A stretch of 64,000 nt of DNA from Stentor roeselii (Eukaryota > Ciliophora > Heterotrichea > Heterotrichida > Stentoridae), in NCBI GenBank assembly GCA_006503475.1, contig RSEH01000078.1, positions 105,042 to 169,041 on the forward strand, read 5' to 3'. Of the stretch, positions 39,884 to 48,887 are shown in pieces. Within the stretch, counting starts at the first letter, position 1. Every line of letters starts with the position of its first letter. Position numbers and translations under genes: made by a program. The notes under the pieces were generated by a model. It was not told the origin of the DNA, did no database searches, and was given only the letters and a program-made list of their open reading frames with translations.

Positions 39884-40696
39884 CTAAGCTATTAAAAGTG
39901 GCTCTTTATTTTTGTGTTTTTTAACTGTAATAATATTCAGTCCATAGAAAATCCCATTCAGCACCCCATTCAAATTCGAGATTATCGCTCCTATAGTGAT
40001 ACCTTGAATCAAATCAGACTGATTCATAAACTTCAATGCCGTGCTATAGAAAATCAAAGGGAAATAAAGTATCTGAAGGAATGGAAGGTATCTGAAATTC
40101 ATCAATTTCTTATTTCTCTGATTTTTGGCTAAGAAATAGTTGACAATCTTGAAATTAAGTACGATTGTTATCACCAAACAAATAAAATAAAGTCCATTCA
40201 CCAAAATCAAAGTCTCATAGAAAGCATCTGTTTGACTCATAAAGCACCAGAAACCTTCTTTCCCTATCTTTTCGGCTGTAATAAAATATAATGAAACAGA
40301 GCCTGACACCAAAAAAGACCCCAGAAGTCCGAGCACAATTTTTTCTATAGATAGATGTGAGACTTGCTGTATCAGAGAGTAGAAAAATAAAGAAAACAAA
40401 AGTATCACAAAAGAACCCATGCTGAATGAAAACTGCTGCATTACACCTTGGATTGTGCAAAAGGTTGAATTTTGAACTGTCTCTGAAAATAAACTTAACA
40501 GAAATGCTGATTATATCTTACAGAATGAGAAAAAAAAATCTGAGATTCCAAGGGTGATGATTAAGATATAAACTTCTCTGTATGTTTGTTCATAGTTCAA
40601 AATGTAAGTCAAAATCATAATGAAACTGAAGATGCAACTTAAGGATGCAGTAGCAATCAGTCCTATTTCGAGAAAATTCAATTCTGCCCAGACCAT
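39884..40696 (-). CDS. Seven-transmembrane receptor-like protein 3 of 4
   Basis: Two ORFs (40696-40511 and 40441-39884) are joined by removing a 15-nt intron (40507-40521), giving 265 residues: ISDFFFSF then SFLLSLFSETVQNSTFCTIQ. It has seven helices, the TM3 cysteine (FCTIQGVMQQFSF) and the loop cysteine (KEGFWCFMSQTDAFYE). TM7 is ISNLNGVLNGIFYGLN. The tail is very short and basic (KKHKNKEPLLIA). It is most like copies 2 and 4, which points to recent tandem duplication. Ligand and coupling are unknown. Confidence 0.85.
40507..40521 (-). other. 15-nt intron in receptor 3
   Basis: The minus-strand sequence is GTAAGATATAATCAG, phase 1, containing an in-frame TAA if retained. Confidence 0.93.
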
Positions 40697-40767
40697 TTAT
40701 AAGTCTATTACTGAGAAAATTCAAATCGAAGAACTTAATAATTAGGACTAGATTATTATTTATTGAT

Positions 40768-41598
40768 TCATTTCCTAAAAGGTATGCCTAGATCATTAGA
40801 ACAAAAAATTTTTGAATTATTTTTCGGAGTAATTCCATAGAAAAAACCATTTAAAACTCCGTTCAAAGATGCTAAAATAGCTCCGAAATTCAACCCATAT
40901 TGAACAAACTCATTGTTTTCTAGAATATGGTCTATAATACTAAATATTATAATAGGCAAGAACATAAGTTGAAATAAAGGAAAATACTTAGACCTCATTT
41001 CAGTGCAATATTTTCTTTCTCTACAATTAACGATAGCCAAGTAGTTTAAAACTACAGTAATGATCATACACACTAAAAAAACTCCATTAATCAATAAGAG
41101 AACTTCATAAAAAGCAGTTTTGCAATCCATGAAGCACCAAAATCCTTCTTTTGCAATTTTCCCGCTATAAAGAAAATAAACTGAAACAGATGACGAAAAA
41201 ATCAAAGAAGAAAATAATTGCGCCAAATAAGTTAAAACACTTTTTGTCTCAGTTTGAAAACATTCTTTATTTTTCTTAGAAATCGAATAAAGAATAGTAA
41301 TCAGATGCAAAACGATAAAAGTGCTCATCATAAAAGAGAACTGACGAATTACTGCTTGTACATTGCAGAGAGTTGAGCCAGTCTTGTTATCTGACAAGAG
41401 ACTAATGATTAAAGCTAAATTTTTCTTACAAAAAGAGTAAAAAAAATCAGAAATTCCAAGAAGAATAACAAGAACCTCGTATTTGTAATTGTTTAAATCA
41501 AAATAAAGGAAATATCTGATAATCATTCCGAAGCAAAATAAGCAACTCAAGCATGATGCAACAAACAAAAAATATTCAAAGAACCTCAATTCCTCCAT
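40768..41598 (-). CDS. Seven-transmembrane receptor-like protein 4 of 4
   Basis: The ORF is uninterrupted, but it contains the same phase-1 15-nt intron (41415-41429) without an in-frame stop. The true product is therefore 271 residues and lacks five residues (CKKNLA becomes S-L at the junction). It has seven helices, the TM3 cysteine in LCNVQAVIRQFSF, the loop cysteine in KEGFWCFMDCKTAFYE, and TM7 ILASLNGVLNGFFYGI. The family is class E-like GPCR by pattern. The frame ends TGA ATC AAT AAA TAA, so a Trp reading would add only WINK. The SYO1/HEATR3 gene ends 42 bp upstream of its start. Confidence 0.85.
   Translation of the reverse strand: MEELRFFEYFLFVASCLSCLFCFGMIIRYFLYFDLNNYKYEVLVILLGISDFFYSFCKKNLALIISLLSDNKTGSTLCNVQAVIRQFSFMMSTFIVLHLITILYSISKKNKECFQTETKSVLTYLAQLFSSLIFSSSVSVYFLYSGKIAKEGFWCFMDCKTAFYEVLLLINGVFLVCMIITVVLNYLAIVNCRERKYCTEMRSKYFPLFQLMFLPIIIFSIIDHILENNEFVQYGLNFGAILASLNGVLNGFFYGITPKNNSKIFCSNDLGIPFRK
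41415..41429 (-). other. 15-nt intron in receptor 4, hidden in frame
   Basis: The minus-strand sequence is GTAAGAAAAATTTAG. It is recognised only by comparison with copies 2 and 3, where the intron carries a stop. Confidence 0.85.
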
Positions 41599-41640
41599 TA
41601 TTTTCTATATCAACTAGCCCTAATAATCATGTTCGTTAAT

Positions 41641-43311
41641 CTACCATAAAATATGCTGAGCTTTATACTTGATAAACTCAACCAAGTTCTCCAAGGCCTC
41701 CTGAGCATGCTCTCGCACATCAGCATCTTTACAATTCCTTATCTTAACTTTGAACTCTTCAACCCCAGCGGCCATCATCGGCATTACAGCAGTTTTTTGC
41801 AATACAAAGTCAAACCTTTCATCATTAAAAGCATCAAAAAAGACATTCAAAGCTTCAGTATTCACCTCAAGTCTAACATCCTGACAACATTTAACAAGAG
41901 CAGCTAAAACCATTTCAACCACTTCTAAATTTGTTTCATCTTTCACAAAACAACTTAAAATTCCTAACAAATTTTCAGTCATTTCTTCTAAATCACGAGA
42001 AATTCCTGTTAAAACCTGAGAAATTAACTTCGTGGTTTGAATTCCTTGAAAATTTCTAACATTTTCAGGGTATTTCTTGCAGATTGCACAGAGGTTTTTG
42101 CTGAGAATCGTTAAAAGTTCAAAGAAATCTTGTTGAAATTCGGTTTCTTCATCAGAAAACTCGAGACTTCTATCAAAGTGCTCGAGAAGCATAGTCCAGA
42201 CCTCAGCCAAGAACCCTTCAAGTGCAGAGGTGTTAAGAATTAAATTTTGAATACAAGCGAAAGCAGCATTTTGCAAGTTAAGCATGACAATCATGAGGTC
42301 AGGGTAGTTAAAAATCTTTAAAACAATATCTTTTCCGACACCATTCGCAGCTTTTGCAATAAATTTCACATGTTCGACATTTAACCTCTGAATAACTTGA
42401 GGCTCTTCCCCTTCTTCAGACGTGAGTAAATTAGTCAACATTTCTAAAGCATTCTGCTGAGCTCGGGCTTCAGTTGTCCAAAAGTGTTCCTGAGCTTTAA
42501 AGTCATTTTCATCGAGCTTATTACTGACATTCTCCAAGAACTCAGAATGAATATCAAGGTTAAGCAATTCTAAGATAACCGGAAGGCAGTATTTAAAAAT
42601 CTCATTAAAATTGCTAGTTTCTTCCAAAGCAGAAAAAACCAAACCGACAAGTCCAGTTTTACATTCAGAGTCAAGAGCAGGAAGTCTATTTAAAAAATCT
42701 TGACTGTGAAGTGCAAGCAACCGACTACTGAAGTTTTTATCATCTTCAACAAAAAGTTGCAGCAAGTCAACAGCTGCCAAAGCGACACTTTTCGACCCAG
42801 TAAGAATAGCTTGAATGCTCTGATCCACAACATTCGACGATTTCAAATTTTTCAAAATGCCATCATCTTGAGCAGCTAAAGCACTAAGAAAATAAAAAGA
42901 AGTCGAAACCAAGCTCTGATAAAAAAGCTGTTCTTGTTTTCCACTGTAAAGATTTTCATTCCCGACATGACTTGCCAAAATGGGGAGGACAAGTGTGACA
43001 GCTCCAAGTCCAAGAAGGACCTGTGAATGTTCCGAGGCCAAAGTGATGGCAGCGTGAAGAGCAGCTGTTTGGACTGCAGGCTCTGCGTCAGTGATTCGTT
43101 CAATGACCAGCTTGACGACACTTTCAGGGTCTTCGAAGTGGTTGAAGTTCGCCACTGCAATGCAGGCCAGTTCTCTGATATGCGGGTCGGAGTTTCGAAG
43201 CTGAGTGAAAATTACGCTGGAAGGCAGGTCGTCCTTTAACTGCTCTGACTGCTCAGCCTTGATCGGGTCAAAACGATGCGACCTGTCTCGGGAAGGACGC
43301 GATTTAACCAT
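41641..43311 (-). CDS. HEATR3/SYO1-like HEAT-repeat protein
   Basis: The 556-residue protein starts MVKSRPSRDRSHRFDP, a short basic N-terminus like the MGKS-R start of HEATR3. It continues with armadillo/HEAT repeats: IFTQLRNSDPHIRELACIAV, LVIERITDAEPAVQTAALHA, and further helical pairs to the C-terminal DADVREHAQEALENLVEFIK. SYO1/HEATR3 escorts ribosomal proteins uL18 and uL5 into the nucleus for 5S RNP assembly. The acidic loop of the family is present as the DDLP and EEGEEPQ segments. Other armadillo proteins are possible. Its ATG is 7 nt after the OGDH stop on the same strand. Confidence 0.75.
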   Translation of the reverse strand: MVKSRPSRDRSHRFDPIKAEQSEQLKDDLPSSVIFTQLRNSDPHIRELACIAVANFNHFEDPESVVKLVIERITDAEPAVQTAALHAAITLASEHSQVLLGLGAVTLVLPILASHVGNENLYSGKQEQLFYQSLVSTSFYFLSALAAQDDGILKNLKSSNVVDQSIQAILTGSKSVALAAVDLLQLFVEDDKNFSSRLLALHSQDFLNRLPALDSECKTGLVGLVFSALEETSNFNEIFKYCLPVILELLNLDIHSEFLENVSNKLDENDFKAQEHFWTTEARAQQNALEMLTNLLTSEEGEEPQVIQRLNVEHVKFIAKAANGVGKDIVLKIFNYPDLMIVMLNLQNAAFACIQNLILNTSALEGFLAEVWTMLLEHFDRSLEFSDEETEFQQDFFELLTILSKNLCAICKKYPENVRNFQGIQTTKLISQVLTGISRDLEEMTENLLGILSCFVKDETNLEVVEMVLAALVKCCQDVRLEVNTEALNVFFDAFNDERFDFVLQKTAVMPMMAAGVEEFKVKIRNCKDADVREHAQEALENLVEFIKYKAQHILW

Positions 43312-43318
43312 TTATCTA

Positions 43319-46171
43319 CTAAGAAAGCGCCTTGTCTAATAAAGATGCTAGTTGCTTCGTGTGATGTGAGGCAAAACCTGTCGCTGCTGCTGCGTGAGGA
43401 CCGCGTGATGCAACTGTGACCTTTTCGAAACCCGAGTCTTTTAAAGCCGTGTCGATTCGAGGCTTTACGTAGGTCCAGCAGCCCATGTTTAAAGGCTCTT
43501 CTTGCACCCATTGGAATTGAGCGTTTTGGTACTTCTTGCCTAAGGCTTTTACCTTGTCGAAAGGGAAGGGGACTATCTGCTCTACACGACAAATGGCCAC
43601 ATCATTCACCCCTCGTTTCCTCCTTTCATCAACTAAATCATAATAAACCTGTCCAGAGCACAGCAAAACTTTTCTAATATTCGAAGGATCGAGCAAGTCC
43701 TTCGAGACCTCATCATAAACTCTCGCAACACGTTCAGCTGAAAACTCTTCAATATTCGAAACAGCTTCTCGATGTCTAAGTAGTCTTTTCGGTGAAAAGA
43801 CAAACATAGGTTTTCTGAATTCTCTTCTAATTTGTCTTCTCAACATATGAAAGTAATTTGCAGGGTTAGTCGGCATAACGACCTGAATATTATTTCTAAA
43901 GATCTGTTGACGATTAATGACAGCATTCAGGTCCTGTTCATACGGATCATCCGCTGACAACTGCAAGATTCTTTCAATCCGGCCTGATGAGTGTTCCGCG
44001 CCTTGTCCATCATATCCATGAGGCAAGAGAAGGACGATGCCTGACTGTTGGCCCCACTTGGCCTCTCCCGAAGTGATGAACTGGTCGATGGTGATCTGCG
44101 CGCCGTTCACAAAGTCGCCGAACTGGGCTTCCCAGAGGATGAGGGCGTTGGGGTTGGTGAGTGAATAACCGTATTCGAAGCCGAGGACTCCGTATTCACT
44201 TAAATGAGAATTCACTGCTGTGAACTTCGCCTGACTTCCACTCAAGTGACTTAAAGGCGTGTAGGACTTGGAGTCGACTTTCTGGTCCTTTATCACTGCG
44301 TGTCTCTGGGAAAAGGTACCTCGTTGAACGTCTTCTCCACTGATCCTCACGTGAATGTCTTCTAAGAGAAGAGAACCCCAAGCGAGTGACTCGGCGCAGG
44401 CCCAGTCGATGCCTACTCCAGATTCAATCATGTTATACCGGTTTTTGTAGATTTTCGCTACTCCTGGATGTGCGTTGATGTCAGATGGAATCGAGTTTAA
44501 CTTCAGTCCCATTTCCTTTAACTTCGTTTGGTCTACTCCTGTGAAATAAGGGTCACTTTGTGGAAGTTTCATCAAAGTCCATTCACTTCTGCCCAGACTC
44601 ACATTTTTCAACTGTCCTGAACTGACATTTTTCGCTGCATTAAAAGAACTTTCAAATTCATTTACAATTTCTTTAACCATGTCATTCGCGGAGTCTTCAG
44701 TAATGACTCCTTCGGCAATCAGCTTTTTCTGATACTTGATAAAAGCAGGGACTTGTTTTTCGATTAACTGATACATTTTGGGGTTGGTGAAAAGAGGCTC
44801 GTCTAGTTCATTGTGGCCGTATCTTCTATACCCGATGATATCGACGAAGACACTTTTATTGAATTCTTTTCGCCAGTCCGCAGCGAGTCTTGAAACAAAA
44901 TCGACTTCTTCAGGGCAGTCTGCATTGACGTGGAAAATGGGACTTTGAATGCTGGTCGCTATCGACGTTGGGAACAAACTGGACCTGGCTTCGCGCGGAG
45001 TCGTGGTGAAGCCGATGTTATTATTAGCGACAAGGTGAATCACTCCGCCTGTTGAGTACTCGTAAAGGTCTTCCATTTGAATTGTCTCGTAAACGACTCC
45101 TTGCCCGGCCAAGGCAGCGTCTCCATGAATTAAAATCGCCATGACTCGATTTGGGTCATTTCTGTAAAATTGCGTCGCGTGAACTTTGCCGACTGTCACA
45201 GGGTCAACTGCTTCTAAGTGAGAAGGGTTGGCGAGTAGGTCTATTGTTACGGTTTTTCCGTTTATTACTCTTTGGATCTTATGGCCTAAGTGGTATTTCA
45301 CGTCACCTTCTTCCAGTAGTCGAGCGTTGGTCCCCATGAACATTCCACACATCTCTGTTAAAGAACTCTGACAAACATTTGCTAAAACATTAAGTCGTCC
45401 TCTATGAGGCATTCCAATGATAAAAGTGTCAACTCCATGTTTCGACGCCTGCTCAATAACAGCTTCAATAGCAATAATCAAACTTTCCAGTCCTTCAAGT
45501 CCAAAACGTTTATGAGTTGTAAACTTCTTCAAGAAAAAATTCTCTAAAAGATGAGACCTTGCGATTTTCTTTAAAAGTTCAAGTTTTTCCTCATTCGAAT
45601 GTTGCAAGCCGGACTCCTGCTCGATTCTATCTTTCAAGAAATTAGTTTCATCCCTAAAAGGAATATGCATGAATTCATATCCGATCTTTCCACAGTAAGT
45701 CGACTTAAGTCTCTGTACAAGTTCCTTCAATTTCCATTTTCCAGCCTTAGGCCTGTCAACATCGACGAAGCCTTTCAGCATACCGACGCTGATGTCGTAT
45801 TCTTTGTTCATGTCTTCTTCATTGAACTTATAGTTGTCGATTTTTAAACTTCCAGGAATTCGGATGGGAACAGCGTGTTCGTCAAGAGCCGAGTGCAGGC
45901 GAAGAGGGTCGACATCTGCTAAGACGTACCCGTTGATTTGGAAGGCTCGATGCAAGACAGCGACTTTTAAAGTATCTCTGCCTTCCTTGGCCATGTCGAT
46001 TTCGCCGATGAAAGCTTCTCCTCCGAGAGTGGAGAAGACTGAGTTCCAAGAAGAATGGACTGAAACTGGGTCAGTTTTCCAGTTTTCGTACATTTTTTGC
46101 ATGTAGTAAGATGTTCGTCGTATCGGCACTTGGCACATTGAACTTGATAAACGCTTCAAGGCTCTTAACAT
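43319..46171 (-). CDS. OGDH: 2-oxoglutarate dehydrogenase E1, mitochondrial
   Basis: The 950-residue protein has a mitochondrial presequence (MLRALKRLSSSMCQVPIRRT) and the family's early motif NWKTDPVSVHSSWNSVF. Thiamine diphosphate-domain motifs are IIGMPHRGRLNVLANV, GDAALAGQG and NNNIGFTT. Further motifs are YRRYGHNELDEP and, in the pyrimidine domain, FSQRHAVI, FGDFVNGAQITIDQF and LLLPHGYDGQGAEHSS. The length is that of typical E1o. The enzyme decarboxylates 2-oxoglutarate in the TCA cycle, showing the organism respires. Two TAG codons end the gene, and HEATR3 starts 7 nt later. It is divergent from the 182-residue gene by 25 bp. Confidence 0.97.
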   Translation of the reverse strand: MLRALKRLSSSMCQVPIRRTSYYMQKMYENWKTDPVSVHSSWNSVFSTLGGEAFIGEIDMAKEGRDTLKVAVLHRAFQINGYVLADVDPLRLHSALDEHAVPIRIPGSLKIDNYKFNEEDMNKEYDISVGMLKGFVDVDRPKAGKWKLKELVQRLKSTYCGKIGYEFMHIPFRDETNFLKDRIEQESGLQHSNEEKLELLKKIARSHLLENFFLKKFTTHKRFGLEGLESLIIAIEAVIEQASKHGVDTFIIGMPHRGRLNVLANVCQSSLTEMCGMFMGTNARLLEEGDVKYHLGHKIQRVINGKTVTIDLLANPSHLEAVDPVTVGKVHATQFYRNDPNRVMAILIHGDAALAGQGVVYETIQMEDLYEYSTGGVIHLVANNNIGFTTTPREARSSLFPTSIATSIQSPIFHVNADCPEEVDFVSRLAADWRKEFNKSVFVDIIGYRRYGHNELDEPLFTNPKMYQLIEKQVPAFIKYQKKLIAEGVITEDSANDMVKEIVNEFESSFNAAKNVSSGQLKNVSLGRSEWTLMKLPQSDPYFTGVDQTKLKEMGLKLNSIPSDINAHPGVAKIYKNRYNMIESGVGIDWACAESLAWGSLLLEDIHVRISGEDVQRGTFSQRHAVIKDQKVDSKSYTPLSHLSGSQAKFTAVNSHLSEYGVLGFEYGYSLTNPNALILWEAQFGDFVNGAQITIDQFITSGEAKWGQQSGIVLLLPHGYDGQGAEHSSGRIERILQLSADDPYEQDLNAVINRQQIFRNNIQVVMPTNPANYFHMLRRQIRREFRKPMFVFSPKRLLRHREAVSNIEEFSAERVARVYDEVSKDLLDPSNIRKVLLCSGQVYYDLVDERRKRGVNDVAICRVEQIVPFPFDKVKALGKKYQNAQFQWVQEEPLNMGCWTYVKPRIDTALKDSGFEKVTVASRGPHAAAATGFASHHTKQLASLLDKALS

Positions 46172-46196
46172 TTTTATTGGTTTTTAGGTTGTAATA
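46172..46196. promoter_or_regulatory. 25-bp interval between divergent starts
   Basis: The OGDH ATG (46171) and the ATG of the 182-residue gene (46197) are separated by only 25 bp containing TTTTTATTGGTTTTTAGG. A shared, minimal promoter is implied. Confidence 0.45.
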
Positions 46197-46745
46197 ATGG
46201 AACTTAGCTCATCTGCTGAAGAACTGGACAAGAAAGATTTGAGGAAACAGAGAAAAGACTTGGAATTCGTTTTGAGGAAGAAGAAAGATGAGAAGGGGAA
46301 AGAGGAAGATCTTTATGAGAAGGAACAGAAGGAACTTGTTTTGAGGTATCAAAAAAAAAGTGAGAAAGGGAAGGTTGATCAGGAAAGACCGCAGGATAAA
46401 CTTGAACCGAAGAAATTAGGAGGATTGGTTGTAAAGGAGGTGATTAGCAACTATGAAAAGAGGAAACTTGACCAGAATATTAACAGTAATCATATCGCGA
46501 TTTATCAGAGATATCTCAAATCACTTGAACCTGAAGAACCTTACAATGAAGAACTCACTAAAACTAAAGAGCCTTCAGTAAAGCAAAACAAGTCATTTAA
46601 GGGTCATTGGAAAGGTTACCTTCAACACCCTCCTTCCAGTCTAAATCCTTCTAAATCAACTCACTGTTCAAAACCATTAAAACCATTCCCACCTTCTCAT
46701 TCCACAAAAAACCTGAGTCTTTCCTTGAGACTCTTCTTGAAATAG
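46197..46745 (+). CDS. Unknown 182-residue charged protein
   Basis: The protein begins MELSSSAEELDKKDLRKQRK. Its first 65 residues form a highly charged Lys/Glu coiled coil (RKKKDEKGKEEDLYEKEQKE), followed by a helical patch (LVVKEVISNYEKRKLDQNIN) and a Ser/Pro/Lys-rich disordered tail. No domain is recognised. An RCC1-repeat gene starts 14 nt after its TAG stop on the same strand, so the pair may be co-regulated. Confidence 0.65.
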   Translation: MELSSSAEELDKKDLRKQRKDLEFVLRKKKDEKGKEEDLYEKEQKELVLRYQKKSEKGKVDQERPQDKLEPKKLGGLVVKEVISNYEKRKLDQNINSNHIAIYQRYLKSLEPEEPYNEELTKTKEPSVKQNKSFKGHWKGYLQHPPSSLNPSKSTHCSKPLKPFPPSHSTKNLSLSLRLFLK

Positions 46746-46759
46746 TTAATCAAATAAAA

Positions 46760-48868
46760 ATGCTGTCTAAAAGTTCCGACCCTACAAAAGAATCAACTCA
46801 ACTAAAAAAAATCTTCATCGAGCCAAGCGAAAGTTATTCAGGCTTATCAGGAAATCCAGAAAGTCTGAAGTTCAGCTTGTTTCCCAAGGACAACATCTTC
46901 AAACTACCTTCAGTTTGCAGTCCTTTTCACTTATTCATCGAAGAAAACGAATGTTTCTGGCCGGACCATGTAAATGTTGCAGGTTTTTACGAACTACTCC
47001 ACGTGAACAGTCCTTTCAAAGCCGGTTCTCATTGCGAGGCCAAGTCAAGCGTTTTTTGCGAGAAGCTTCAACATTTGGCTCCGAATAATTCAGTCTGTCT
47101 CAGCAGTTTGGAAGACTTAAGCTTCGGAAGTATTGAAAAACCTTTCAATTTAGCTGAAGAACTCGCAAAAGAAAAGCTTTTTTTAAATGTTTCGACTGGA
47201 CAAGGCCCGAGTCATTCAAAACCAGGGAAATTTCATGAGTCGATTCAGTTCAACTCAGTCAGTTCAATCAATGCTTCAGAGTTTAAAGACTCGCTGATGG
47301 ACCCTGTTGTCAACTTTTCCAATCTAGAACTTTCTTTATCAGGAGAAAGTCATCGACTTTACCAGAAGTTCGAAGAGTTCACAGAAGTCTTAAGTAATGA
47401 TGAAGTCATTTACACTGTTACTAATGAAAGTTGGAAAAAAGGCCAGGGTGTTGCTGAATTACTTCCTGAAAATGATGATGATCGCAGTTGGATGTTTTTT
47501 AAATCACTTGAAGCATTGCAGAAGGCGAAGGTTGGAAAGAATTACAATGAAGAGGACTGCTTTTCATCACCGGATGATGAAGGGCCTATCATGGTTGGAC
47601 CTGGCAGGTCTTTTTTAAATGGCGACACTGCTTCAAAGGCAAAGTTATCAGGAGCGCTTAACATTAACCGAGTCATCAAACCTCTTCTGCCGAAGACTCT
47701 GACAGATTCAGACGATTTGATCTTAAGCACTATTCCTGACTCGCCAATTGATTTTCCTGACCGTTCTTCTCCTATTTCAAAAAAAATCTCCATCATTCAT
47801 TACAGGTCTTCCAATAAACACTCCCAAGTCCATTCTACTTTTACTGGCGCTGGCTTTGCCAGCGCCTTAACCATTGAGTTCTCATCTGAAGAAGGAAAAA
47901 GTCGCGTTTTTAACTCTAAGGAAAATTATGAGAAAAGTATCTGGTTTGGACTGCTTAACTCACCTGCTTTGCTTGTATTGGAAAAGGTTCAAGTTGCTTG
48001 GACTTCTGCTGGATTTGAACATATGACTGCTTGCTCGGTCAGTGGAAGGACTTACGCTTGGGGATGTGGAGCTTCTGGATGCCTTGGGCATGGGGATAAG
48101 GGTGATGTGCTTGGGCCTAAACCGGTTTCTGCACTTTTAAATACTCGGATCGCGTATTTGGAGTGTGGAGGGTATCATACACTGGCTCTTAGTGAAGATG
48201 GAGATGTTTTCGCTTGGGGAAGGGGAGATGTTAATCAACTTGGTGTTGAAATAACTGCGTTGTGTAAAGATGAAGTTGGATTTGTGGCTCTTGAACCGGT
48301 TTTAATGAGTGGTATCAAATGTGCTGGGGTGAAAGTGAAAGGACTGGCTTGCGGAGAAGCTCATTCTCTGATCCTAGATTCAGATGGAAAAGTTTACTCA
48401 TTTGGTTGGGGCGATGATGGGCAGCTAGGTGTGAAAGAATCAAATCCTTCACTGAACTTCATTAAAAACGTTAACATTGTTGAAGACTTGCAAGTTAAAA
48501 TTGCAAAAGTCTCAGCTGGAGCTATTTTTTCTGCTTGTCTGTCTGAATGTGGAAAGGTTTTCGTTTGGGGAAATGGAGAACAAGGCCAACTCGCCCAAGG
48601 GCCGACTGTGAAATCAAGCAAAGTCCCAGTTGAAGTCATTTGGAACGGCCAGGACACTATTATTGACATGATTTGTGGAGAAAGCTCTGTATTGTGTTTA
48701 AGTGACTCTGGCAAAGTCACTGCATGGGGACAAGGAGTGGCCGGGTTTTTTAATGATCAGAGTTTGTATCCTTTTGGAAGTGAAATCGTTTGTTTCGCAC
48801 CTAGGAATATAACAAACGTCAAAAGTGTGCAGGAATATATGATGAGCTATAAACATTACGAAGATTAA
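46760..48868 (+). CDS. RCC1-repeat (β-propeller) protein
   Basis: The 702-residue protein has an unassigned N-terminal region of about 400 residues with several Ser/Asp-rich segments, then RCC1 repeats. These include VSGRTYAWGCGASGCLGHGD, CGGYHTLALSEDGDVFAWGR, CGEAHSLILDSDGKVYSFGW, SAGAIFSACLSECGKVFVWG and CGESSVLCLSDSGKVTAWGQ. About six repeats are visible, enough for a propeller. RCC1-like proteins act as GEFs or scaffolds, here of unknown target. The ORF contains a perfect 9-bp inverted repeat at 47846-47866. The gene is convergent with the cyclic-nucleotide-binding-like gene, 19 bp apart. Confidence 0.85.
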   Translation: MLSKSSDPTKESTQLKKIFIEPSESYSGLSGNPESLKFSLFPKDNIFKLPSVCSPFHLFIEENECFWPDHVNVAGFYELLHVNSPFKAGSHCEAKSSVFCEKLQHLAPNNSVCLSSLEDLSFGSIEKPFNLAEELAKEKLFLNVSTGQGPSHSKPGKFHESIQFNSVSSINASEFKDSLMDPVVNFSNLELSLSGESHRLYQKFEEFTEVLSNDEVIYTVTNESWKKGQGVAELLPENDDDRSWMFFKSLEALQKAKVGKNYNEEDCFSSPDDEGPIMVGPGRSFLNGDTASKAKLSGALNINRVIKPLLPKTLTDSDDLILSTIPDSPIDFPDRSSPISKKISIIHYRSSNKHSQVHSTFTGAGFASALTIEFSSEEGKSRVFNSKENYEKSIWFGLLNSPALLVLEKVQVAWTSAGFEHMTACSVSGRTYAWGCGASGCLGHGDKGDVLGPKPVSALLNTRIAYLECGGYHTLALSEDGDVFAWGRGDVNQLGVEITALCKDEVGFVALEPVLMSGIKCAGVKVKGLACGEAHSLILDSDGKVYSFGWGDDGQLGVKESNPSLNFIKNVNIVEDLQVKIAKVSAGAIFSACLSECGKVFVWGNGEQGQLAQGPTVKSSKVPVEVIWNGQDTIIDMICGESSVLCLSDSGKVTAWGQGVAGFFNDQSLYPFGSEIVCFAPRNITNVKSVQEYMMSYKHYED
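47846..47866 (+). repeat. GC-rich perfect hairpin inside the RCC1 gene
   Basis: The arms GGCGCTGGC and GCCAGCGCC are perfectly complementary and separated by TTT. They encode part of GAGFASA. In this AT-rich genome a 9-bp all-GC stem stands out. Confidence 0.9.
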
Positions 48869-48887
48869 TGATATAATGAATGATAAT

